From Oleiagrimonas sp964566965 (GTDB taxonomy: Bacteria; Pseudomonadota; Gammaproteobacteria; Xanthomonadales; Rhodanobacteraceae): DNA of 5,272 nucleotides. The notes beneath the pieces were generated by a model. The model was not told the origin of the DNA, searched no databases, and worked only from the letters and a program-made list of their open reading frames with translations. The first letter of the stretch is position 1; every line of letters starts with the position of its first letter. Below are positions 1 through 5,209 of this stretch, in pieces. The position numbers and the translations under genes were made by a program. Location of the stretch: NCBI GenBank assembly GCA_964566965.1, contig CAZMKO010000121.1, positions 1 through 5,272 of the forward strand. The letters run 5' to 3'.

Positions 1-593
1 CCGATGATGTAGAAGGTGTCGGCCACGTTGGTGACCCAGTCGCGCAGTGCCTCGTTGAGGGCATCCTTCAGGGTCTGCGATCCGGAGGTCACCGGCACCA
101 CCTCGGCGCCGAGCAGTTTCATGCGGTAGACGTTGATGGCCTGGCGCTCCATGTCGACCTTGCCCATGTACACCACGCACTTGAGCCCGAGCCGCGCGCA
201 CACGGTGGCGGTGGCCACGCCGTGCTGGCCGGCGCCGGTCTCGGCGATCACGCGCGGCTTGCCCATGTGGCGCGCCAGCAAGGCCTGGCCGACGGTGTTG
301 TTGATCTTGTGCGCGCCGGTATGGTTGAGGTCCTCGCGCTTGAACACGATACGGGCGCCACCGACCTCGCGGCTCAGCCGCTCGGCGAAATACACCGGGC
401 TGGGACGCCCCACGTAATGCGCCAGATCGCGGTCGAGCTCGGCCACGAAGGCGTCGTCGTCACGCAGTTTCAGGTAGGCCCCGGTGAGTTCGGCCAGGGG
501 CGCCATCAGGGTCTCGGCCACGTAGGTGCCGCCGAAACGCCCGAAGCGGCCCTGCGCATCGGGCCAGGCGTGGTAATCGTCGATGGAAGTCAT
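1..593 (-). CDS. trpB: Tryptophan synthase beta chain, N-terminal half (cut by window edge)
   Basis: This enzyme condenses indole with L-serine to give L-tryptophan, using pyridoxal phosphate, in the cytoplasmic TrpA2B2 complex. The 197 complete codons visible include the typical start FGRFGGTYVAETLM (residues 17-30), the cofactor site HTGAHKINN with Schiff-base lysine Lys96, and AETGAGQHGVATAT (117-130), where Glu118 matches the catalytic Glu109 of the Salmonella enzyme; the Lys-Glu spacing of 22 is the same. RQAINVYRMKLLGAEV and the TLKDALNEALRDW segment follow. The family is about 400 residues long, so roughly half is present and the C-terminal part lies beyond position 1. I translated the visible part codon by codon and found no frameshift. 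The ATG at 593-591 overlaps the trpF stop as ATGA, and no good Shine-Dalgarno precedes it, so translation is probably coupled to trpF. trpA would be expected next, outside the window (inference). Confidence 0.97.
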   Translation of the reverse strand, partial: MTSIDDYHAWPDAQGRFGRFGGTYVAETLMAPLAELTGAYLKLRDDDAFVAELDRDLAHYVGRPSPVYFAERLSREVGGARIVFKREDLNHTGAHKINNTVGQALLARHMGKPRVIAETGAGQHGVATATVCARLGLKCVVYMGKVDMERQAINVYRMKLLGAEVVPVTSGSQTLKDALNEALRDWVTNVADTFYII

Positions 594-1219
594 GGTTGGT
601 CCGCACACTGGACGGCTTTCACGAAAGCCTGCATTTTGCCGGCACTCTTGATGCCGGGCGACATCTCGATACCGCTGGATACGTCGACGGCCCATGGTCG
701 CACACGACGCACGGCCTGACCGACATTGTCCGCGTCCAACCCCCCGGCCAGTACCAAGGCCCGTTGGCGGGCATCGGGTACACGCGCCCAGTCGAACGTG
801 ACGCCCTGCCCGCCCGGTGCGCCGGCGATATGACCGTCGAGCACGAATCCGCAGGCGCGCGGCCACTCGCGCAGGTGAGCATCCACGTCGGCGACGGATT
901 TCATGGCCACGGCCTTCATCCACGGCAGGCCGAACGCGGCGCAAAACGCGTCGCTCTCGGCACCGTGGAACTGCAGCAGCGACGGTTTCACCTCGTTCAT
1001 CACCTCGTGCACGCGGTCGGCGGTGTTGTCCATGAACAGGGCCACCACGTCCACGAACGGCGGCAACGCCGCAGTGATGGCGGCCGCCTGTCCGGTACCG
1101 ACGCAACGACTGCTCATGGGCGTGAACACCAGCCCGACGGCATCCACGCCGAGCCCGGCGGCGTACATGGCATCCTCGGGACGGGTGATACCGCAAAACT
1201 TGATTCGGGTCCTCGTCAT
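590..1219 (-). CDS. trpF: Phosphoribosylanthranilate isomerase
   Basis: TrpF catalyses the Amadori rearrangement of N-(5-phosphoribosyl)anthranilate to CdRP, the third step of tryptophan synthesis, as a single-domain TIM barrel in the cytoplasm. The 209-residue product has the normal family length. It shows RIKFCGIT with catalytic Cys9, GVDAVGLVF (24-32), LLQFHGAE (81-88), FVLDG with the catalytic acid Asp128, the phosphate-binding stretch LAGGLDADNV (157-166), and VDVSSGIEMSPGIKS (178-192). Two departures stand out. The usual SPR motif after GLVF reads SSR (36-38), and the loop usually seen as GGTG reads GGQG (136-139). I chose ATG 1219 because family members begin 3-5 residues before RIKFCG. 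An in-frame ATG at 1249-1247 would add ten residues and has a GGGA 8 nt upstream, so the start is not certain. The same frame stays open further upstream into truA, which is only GC-driven openness. The 3' end overlaps trpB by 4 nt. Confidence 0.95.
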   Translation of the reverse strand: MTRTRIKFCGITRPEDAMYAAGLGVDAVGLVFTPMSSRCVGTGQAAAITAALPPFVDVVALFMDNTADRVHEVMNEVKPSLLQFHGAESDAFCAAFGLPWMKAVAMKSVADVDAHLREWPRACGFVLDGHIAGAPGGQGVTFDWARVPDARQRALVLAGGLDADNVGQAVRRVRPWAVDVSSGIEMSPGIKSAGKMQAFVKAVQCADQP

Positions 1220-1316
1220 CCGGCATTGATGCCACAAAAAACCGTTCATGGGAAATATCCCGGTGTTACAAGCCGCGGCGTCGCATGGGGCCGCCGACAA
1301 GCCCGCGCGCCGCAGG
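1220..1316 (-). other. truA-trpF spacer, 97 bp
   Basis: No gene is seen here. On the minus strand it contains a small inverted repeat GGGA-TATT-TCCC (1250-1261) immediately before the alternative trpF ATG at 1249, then a run of six T (minus strand), then GGCA-TCAA-TGCC (about 1222-1233) just before the preferred ATG at 1219. The T run precedes the second hairpin, so this is not an intrinsic terminator for truA. There is no Trp-codon-rich leader peptide and no convincing promoter. trpF and truA are probably co-transcribed, which is inferred from the short gap and shared strand. Confidence 0.5.
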
Positions 1317-2099
1317 TCACGACGAGGCACCGTCCGGCATCGTGACGGCGGCAGGCAGTCCGCACGCCACCGGGTAACACGGCCCGATGAAGGCCAGTCC
1401 CGAGGCCGGCGCGGTGGGGCCGGCCACATCGCGGCGACGCCCCGCGAGCAACTGGCCCATCCACTCCACCGGCTTCTCGCCCCGCCCGATCGGCAGCAGC
1501 GAACCGACGATGTTGCGCACCATGTGGTGCAAGAACGCGTTCGCCTGTACTTCCACCAGAACCTGCTCGCCTTCACGCCACACCGCGATCCGTTGAAGAT
1601 TGCGACGCGCATGACGGGCCTGGCAGGCGATCGCGCGAAAGGCGGAGAAGTCGTTCTCGCCCAGCAACGACTGGGCCGCCGCATGCATGCGCCCGGCATC
1701 CAGCGGCATGCGCTCCCAGGTCACGTAGCGGGCATCCAGCGCGGCGCGCACGGGCCGGTTGAGGATCGTGTAACGGTAGCGACGCGCGCGGGCGTCGAAG
1801 CGCGCGTGGAAACCTTCCGCCGGCTGCGCCCACAACACCGCGATGTCACGCGGCAAGTTGGAACACGCACCGAGTACCCACGAGCGCGGCGAGCGCGTCA
1901 CGCCGGTGTCGAAATGCACGACCTGGCAATGTGCGTGCACGCCCGAATCGGTGCGCCCGGCGCAGGTGACCTCGATCGGTTCGTCGGCGACAAAGGACAG
2001 CGCTTTTTCCACGGCCGTCTGCACGCTGGGGCCGTGGCTCAGGCGCTGCCAGCCAAGAAAATCGGTTCCATCGTATTCAATGCCCAGGGCGAGGCGCAT
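1317..2099 (-). CDS. truA: tRNA pseudouridine(38-40) synthase
   Basis: TruA isomerises uridines 38, 39 and 40 in the anticodon stem-loop of many tRNAs to pseudouridine. The 260-residue product has the usual length. It begins MRLALGIEYDGTDFLGWQ, the standard TruA opening, and carries the catalytic motif CAGRTDSGVHA (46-56) with nucleophile Asp51. FHARFDARARRYRYTI (97-112) holds the conserved aromatic/basic strand with the active-site Tyr, and NAFLHHMVRNIVGSLL (187-202) is the family C-domain signature. The C-terminal tail after PASGLAFIGPCYP is slightly longer than strictly needed. The start is fixed: the next upstream in-frame ATG (21 nt earlier) is followed by an in-frame TGA four codons later. 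No strong Shine-Dalgarno is visible. It sits between fimV (118-bp gap) and trpF (97-bp gap) on the same strand, an arrangement common in gammaproteobacteria. Confidence 0.97.
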   Translation of the reverse strand: MRLALGIEYDGTDFLGWQRLSHGPSVQTAVEKALSFVADEPIEVTCAGRTDSGVHAHCQVVHFDTGVTRSPRSWVLGACSNLPRDIAVLWAQPAEGFHARFDARARRYRYTILNRPVRAALDARYVTWERMPLDAGRMHAAAQSLLGENDFSAFRAIACQARHARRNLQRIAVWREGEQVLVEVQANAFLHHMVRNIVGSLLPIGRGEKPVEWMGQLLAGRRRDVAGPTAPASGLAFIGPCYPVACGLPAAVTMPDGASS

Positions 2100-2146
2100 C
2101 AGCGGTCACAGCGAAAACATGGCACCGGAAGCGGCGCGGGAGGCGC

Positions 2147-2152
2147 AGTATA
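2147..2152 (-). promoter_or_regulatory. Possible -10 element ahead of truA
   Basis: Minus-strand TATACT matches the sigma-70 -10 consensus at five of six bases and stands out in a very GC-rich spacer, 48 nt upstream of the truA start. No recognisable -35 hexamer lies 16-18 nt upstream, where the sequence is GC-rich, so the call rests on one hexamer. If real, it would let truA, trpF and trpB be expressed independently of fimV. Confidence 0.25.
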
Positions 2153-2168
2153 ACGTGCGCTCCCGCCG

Positions 2169-2188
2169 CGCCGCCGGGATCGGCGACG
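2169..2188 (-). repeat. GC-rich hairpin in fimV-truA spacer
   Basis: On the minus strand an 8-bp stem (CGTCGCCG with CGGCGGCG, one G-T pair) closes a four-base ATCC loop. No U tract follows, so it does not fit a standard intrinsic terminator. It could slow polymerase or protect the 3' end of the fimV message. In such GC-rich DNA a chance stem is also quite possible. Confidence 0.35.
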
Positions 2189-2202
2189 GCAGGACATGGC
2201 CG

Positions 2203-2217
2203 CCGGCAAGAGGCCGG
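2203..2217 (-). repeat. Small stem-loop directly after the fimV stop codon
   Basis: Minus-strand CCGGC-CTCTT-GCCGG forms a perfect 5-bp stem with a five-base loop and starts at the base after the fimV TGA. It lacks a U tract. It may be an mRNA 3'-end structure; its role is unknown. Confidence 0.35.
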
Positions 2218-4743
2218 TCAGGCCAACCCGTCGAGGAGCTTGCGCGCCACGTCCTGCTGCATCTGCGAGCCTTCGTTGACCGCCTCGTTCAGCATCGCAC
2301 GGGCACTTTCGGCGTCGCCCATGTCGATATAGGCGCGGGCCAGATCGAGCTTGGTGTCGACCGGGTCGTCGGAAAAACCGTCGCGGGCAAAATCGGCGGC
2401 CGCATCGTCCTCGCCCGTGAATCCGGTGTCCTCCGGCAGATCCGCGCCGACATCGACGCCCTCGTCCGCGTCGTCCGACAACGACAGCGGTTCCGACGCG
2501 ACCGGTTCTTCCGGCGTCGCCGCGGGCACCTCGTCGTCGCCCCCATCCTCACGGGACGGCCCGATGTCGGTTGCGGCATCCAGCGGCGGCAGGTTGTCGA
2601 AGTCCGCTTCGCTGGGCAGGCCGTCGGTCTCGACCTGATTCCCGGCGTCGGGTCCGGTCTCGGCCGGTGCGTCGCTGACGGAACCACCTTCCGGAATCAG
2701 GTTGAAGTCGAAGCTATAACCATTTGATGATGATGAATTTTCATCCGTATCATCTCCGAACGTATCCGGCATATCGTGATCGACAGCGTTGTCGTCGAGC
2801 GGTGCGACGGCGGGATCGGAAACCGCGTCGTCGGCGACATCGGCGGGCGCCCGGGTATCCGGATCGAGCTCGTCGTCGGCCGGCGCCATATCGGCTTCCG
2901 GCGTCCCGGGAACGTCGTCCGTGTCCGCAAACAACGGGTGGTCGGGCGCCAGCTCGCGGCCCATGTGACGCACTTCGGCCCACTCCGGCTGGCCCTCGTC
3001 ATCGAGGTAGTTGTGCATGGACTCGGCGATGGCCTCGAAGCGGTCGGCATCGCCGCGCGCGTAATACAGGCTGGCCAGTTCCAGGTGCAGGCCGATGTTT
3101 TCCGGGTCGGCCGCCAACTGGGTCAGCAGCTCGCTTTCGCCGTCATCATCGCCATCGAATGTCGTGTCCGCGTCGTCATCCGCGGCGGCCGCTGCCGCCG
3201 CACCACCTTCGGCCAGCGGCGACTGGCCGAACTGGTCGGACAGGCGCGAGCCGTCCGTCGCCGGACCGCCCCGACGGCGGCGCAACAACGCCCACAGCAA
3301 CAGGCCGATGATGACCAGGATCAGGACCAGCTGCGCCCACAACTGTTTGTACCACGGTGTATTCGCCGCCCCCGTGGGCGCGGCCGGCGTGGTCTTGGCC
3401 GGCGTCGTCTCGGCCGCCGTGTCGGCGGAGGCGTCGGAGGCGGGCTGCGCGGCGACGGTCGCGGTGTCCGCACTGGCCGCGGGCGCCGCGCCGGTCATGA
3501 CCTCGCCGGATTCGGCGTCGATCACGCTGGCGACGTCATCGTCGTGGCCCGCGGCCGCGCTGCCGGCCACGGCGGGTGCGGCCTTGGCCAACGCGCTGCT
3601 GGCCGGCAAGGCCGGCAGGCCGGCCTGCTTGCGGGCATCGGCCAGTTTCTCGCCCAGCTCGGCAATCTCGGCGTTCTTGAGGCTGAGCAGGCGCTTGTTC
3701 TTCTGCTCCAGCTGTTCCAGGGCGTCGACCCGCGACTTGAGATCGTCCGCGGCCTGTTCCTGGCTGGACAACGCTTCCTTGCTGCGGGCCAGCTGCTGAC
3801 GCAGCTCGCGCGCCGACGCGTCCGCGTTGCCGGACGCGGCACCGGCGGACGCCCCGCCCTTGTCATCGGGCGGCACCAGGCTCAGACGCTCGCCGCCATC
3901 GGCACCGCCGTTGCCGGCATCGACCGGCTCGTCGGAACCGCCGGCGCTGGCGACCATGGTCGGCGCGCGCCGGTTCTGCCAGGTCTGGTTCTGCTCGCGC
4001 ACCGCGGCCAATGCCGCGGCGCGGCTGGTCGCGGTGGCCTCGTCGCGCGTCGGAATGCGCAACACCGCGCCGCTTTTCAGCGCGTTGACGTTGTCCTTGA
4101 AGAAGGCATCGGGATTGGCCGCCTTCAGGGCCACCAGCATCTGCTGATAGCTGACGCCGTCGATCTTGTTGGCCAGGGCGATGTGCGAGAGCGTGTCGCC
4201 GTGCTGCACAGGGCCGTACTCGCCATTGCTCGCGGTCTGCCGCGGCGCGGGCGCCGGTGCGGGCGCCGAGGTCGACGTGGTCCGCGTGGATTGCGTCGGT
4301 TCGCCGCCGGCGGTGGGCGCGGTGGCGGTGGTGCGTGGCGCGCTGCCGTTGTTGAGCGGATCAAGCAGCACGGTGTATTCGCGCAACAGCTTGCCCTTGG
4401 GCCAGCTGACCTGGATGAGGAAATCCAGGTACGGCTCGTGCACCGGCTGCGAGCTGGTGACGCGAATCACCTTGTGCCCGTCGCTGTGGGTGACGACGTC
4501 GAACTGCAGCGGCACCTTGAGGTCGTCGCGGCGGATACCCGCCCGCGCGAAGGCGTCGGCCGGTGCCAGCGTCACCTTCAGGAAATCGGCTTCACCGGGG
4601 TAGTCCTGGGTCAGGGGAATTTCGGCCAGCAGCGGCTTGTCGAGGGCCGACTTGACCTGTATCTGGCCCAGATCCATTGCCAGCACCTGGCCACTGGCAA
4701 GTGCCAGGGCCGACAGCACGGACAGTTTCAAGCAACGATTCAT
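2218..4743 (-). CDS. fimV: FimV polar hub / type IV pilus assembly protein
   Basis: FimV is an inner-membrane protein that binds peptidoglycan and organises the cell pole. In Pseudomonas it supports type IV pilus secretin assembly, twitching and cAMP signalling. The 841-residue product shows, in order: a signal peptide (about 1-22, cleavage after VLA); the FimV N-domain (23-130, starting MDLGQIQVKSALDKPLLAEI); an A/P/T/S linker; a LysM (about 177-231, VQHGDTLSHIA); a coiled coil (311-372); a second Ala/Thr/Pro linker; one membrane helix (about 468-487) followed by RRRRGG, which puts the remainder in the cytoplasm; a TPR-like segment (548-580); a long acidic, probably disordered stretch (about 600-795); and the conserved FimV C-terminal domain (about 796-841, KLDLARAYIDMGDAESARAML). 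The frame opens 18 codons earlier, but ATG 4743 gives a proper signal peptide and has GGGGGA 8 nt upstream. A patch of TCA serine codons near residue 670 is unlike the rest. It is followed by truA on the same strand. Confidence 0.95.
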   Translation of the reverse strand: MNRCLKLSVLSALALASGQVLAMDLGQIQVKSALDKPLLAEIPLTQDYPGEADFLKVTLAPADAFARAGIRRDDLKVPLQFDVVTHSDGHKVIRVTSSQPVHEPYLDFLIQVSWPKGKLLREYTVLLDPLNNGSAPRTTATAPTAGGEPTQSTRTTSTSAPAPAPAPRQTASNGEYGPVQHGDTLSHIALANKIDGVSYQQMLVALKAANPDAFFKDNVNALKSGAVLRIPTRDEATATSRAAALAAVREQNQTWQNRRAPTMVASAGGSDEPVDAGNGGADGGERLSLVPPDDKGGASAGAASGNADASARELRQQLARSKEALSSQEQAADDLKSRVDALEQLEQKNKRLLSLKNAEIAELGEKLADARKQAGLPALPASSALAKAAPAVAGSAAAGHDDDVASVIDAESGEVMTGAAPAASADTATVAAQPASDASADTAAETTPAKTTPAAPTGAANTPWYKQLWAQLVLILVIIGLLLWALLRRRRGGPATDGSRLSDQFGQSPLAEGGAAAAAAADDDADTTFDGDDDGESELLTQLAADPENIGLHLELASLYYARGDADRFEAIAESMHNYLDDEGQPEWAEVRHMGRELAPDHPLFADTDDVPGTPEADMAPADDELDPDTRAPADVADDAVSDPAVAPLDDNAVDHDMPDTFGDDTDENSSSSNGYSFDFNLIPEGGSVSDAPAETGPDAGNQVETDGLPSEADFDNLPPLDAATDIGPSREDGGDDEVPAATPEEPVASEPLSLSDDADEGVDVGADLPEDTGFTGEDDAAADFARDGFSDDPVDTKLDLARAYIDMGDAESARAMLNEAVNEGSQMQQDVARKLLDGLA
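2725..2736 (-). repeat. (TCA)4 serine microsatellite inside fimV
   Basis: Four perfect tandem TCA codons (Ser670-673) sit in an AT-rich island (about 2710-2756) within an otherwise GC-rich gene. TCA is a disfavoured codon in such genomes. The run lies between the acidic stretch and the NGYSFDFNLIPE segment. It could vary by replication slippage in whole codons without breaking the frame. Confidence 0.7.
3601..3624 (-). repeat. Tandem 8-bp GC repeat in the fimV linker
   Basis: The plus strand reads about three copies of an 8-base unit, AGGCCGGC, the first copy imperfect. It encodes the AGLPALPAS part of the FimV linker just after the coiled coil. Each unit contains the palindrome GGCC/GCCGGC, so local hairpins and slippage are likely. 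I see it as low-complexity linker coding, not as a separate element. Confidence 0.5.
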
Positions 4744-4751
4744 CAGGATTT

Positions 4752-4757
4752 TCCCCC
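4752..4757 (-). promoter_or_regulatory. fimV ribosome binding site
   Basis: Minus-strand GGGGGA lies 8 nt before ATG 4743. It decides the fimV start in favour of the methionine that opens a signal peptide (MNRCLKLSVLSALALASG) over the upstream ATG at 4797, whose extra 18 residues are charged and would bury the signal sequence. Confidence 0.7.
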
Positions 4758-4859
4758 GGACATCAAATGCGGCGCGCCGTTGCCCCGGCTGCGCCAACAG
4801 GGTGCAACTCTAATTCACAACCGGTTTCATCACCAATATTCCGGTGCCGGCGATGGGCC

Positions 4860-4879
4860 GTGCATGACATTCCATGCAC
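4860..4879. repeat. Perfect 7-bp-arm inverted repeat
   Basis: GTGCATG and CATGCAC flank a 6-bp spacer, about 20 bp downstream of the small gene's stop codon. In RNA from the minus strand it would form a 7-bp hairpin with no U tract. As DNA it could be an operator-like dyad upstream of fimV. The arms contain equal A/T and G/C character, so it is not simply a GC artefact. Confidence 0.55.
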
Positions 4880-4897
4880 TGCGTCACATTACACGCA

Positions 4898-5209
4898 TCA
4901 CGGCGAATCGGATGCCGCGCCGTCGTCCTGGAGCTTCTGCAGTTGCTTGCGCAGCTCGGCAATGGTCTGATCGCGCTGCTGCAGCTGCTCCCGGGTCGCC
5001 TGGTTGCGGTTTTGCAGGTCCTCGACCTGGTGCTGCAGATCCCGGGTCTGCTGCTTGCTGTGGTCCAGCTGGTCGCGGGTGGTGGACACCTGGCTGGCCA
5101 GGTCCTTGTCCTGGCTGGCGGCCGGCGCGGCGGATGTCGCCGTGGCGGCGAGAGGAACCCCCGCCAGCAACAGGCTCATGGACAAGCAGGCAACGCTTTT
5201 TCGTATCAC
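4898..5209 (-). CDS. Small periplasmic coiled-coil protein of unknown function
   Basis: I do not recognise this 103-residue protein as a named family. It starts with a signal peptide: MIRK, a hydrophobic core to about residue 21, and probable cleavage within ATATSAAPA (22-30). There is no cysteine in a lipobox position, so a soluble periplasmic product is expected. Residues about 36-95 are a Gln-rich coiled coil with leucines and hydrophobics at heptad spacing (QLDHSK, DLQHQVEDLQ, IAELRKQLQKL), ending in a short acidic tail, DDGAASDSP. The GTG start at 5209 overlaps the asd TGA by 4 nt and has GGAGG 7 nt upstream. An internal ATG at residue 11 would destroy the signal peptide. The gene is therefore probably coupled to asd. 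Its coiled coil shares spaced residues with the FimV coiled coil (R..QL..SK, DL..R, IAEL), suggesting common origin or pairing, though coiled-coil composition bias could mimic this. Confidence 0.85.
   Translation of the reverse strand: MIRKSVACLSMSLLLAGVPLAATATSAAPAASQDKDLASQVSTTRDQLDHSKQQTRDLQHQVEDLQNRNQATREQLQQRDQTIAELRKQLQKLQDDGAASDSP

Larger units (their letters stand above)
4744..4897 (-). other. Spacer between the small coiled-coil gene and fimV, 154 bp
   Basis: This is the longest non-coding stretch in the window and the most likely place for a fimV promoter. I see no near-consensus one. The best candidate is TTGGTG (minus strand, about 4833) with TAGAGT 18 nt downstream, which is weak at both hexamers. 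The part nearest the upstream gene holds the 4860-4879 inverted repeat. An 8-bp palindrome AACCGGTT lies at 4819-4826. The middle of the spacer is less GC-rich than the genes on either side. Confidence 0.4.

Noticed and set aside
1220..1316. trp attenuator or leader peptide ahead of trpF
   Set aside because: There is no run of Trp codons and no paired terminator/antiterminator structure. The T run precedes the hairpin on the transcribed strand.
596..1345. Plus-strand 249-codon open frame opposite trpF
   Set aside because: It is fully antisense to trpF and its product is His/Gly/Arg-rich without any domain. It is a shadow of the real gene.
1220..1699. Extension of the trpF frame upstream into truA (369 codons from 1699)
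   Set aside because: The extra part reads truA in the wrong frame, giving Arg/Pro-rich sequence. TrpF homologues start just before RIKFCG.
2098..2121. Tiny ORF (ATG, four codons, stop) just ahead of truA
   Set aside because: It is in frame with truA but only four codons long with no ribosome binding site. Its only use is to show that truA cannot start further upstream.
1248..2153. Plus-strand 301-codon open frame opposite truA and part of trpF
   Set aside because: It lies antisense to two well-supported genes, its product is Arg/His/Gly-rich with no recognisable motif, and such frames are expected opposite GC-rich coding DNA.
1843..2727. Plus-strand 294-codon open frame opposite truA 5' end and fimV 3' end
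   Set aside because: It crosses two genes and a spacer, has a low-complexity Arg/Val/Gly composition, and shows no signal peptide or family motif. It is a GC shadow.
4744..4797. Earlier fimV start at ATG 4797
   Set aside because: It would add 18 charged residues before an evident signal peptide, and the ATG at 4743 has a well-placed GGGGGA.
4880..4897. CRP/Clp-like site suggested by TGTGA downstream of the small gene
   Set aside because: Only the left half-site is present. The expected TCACA at the right distance is missing.
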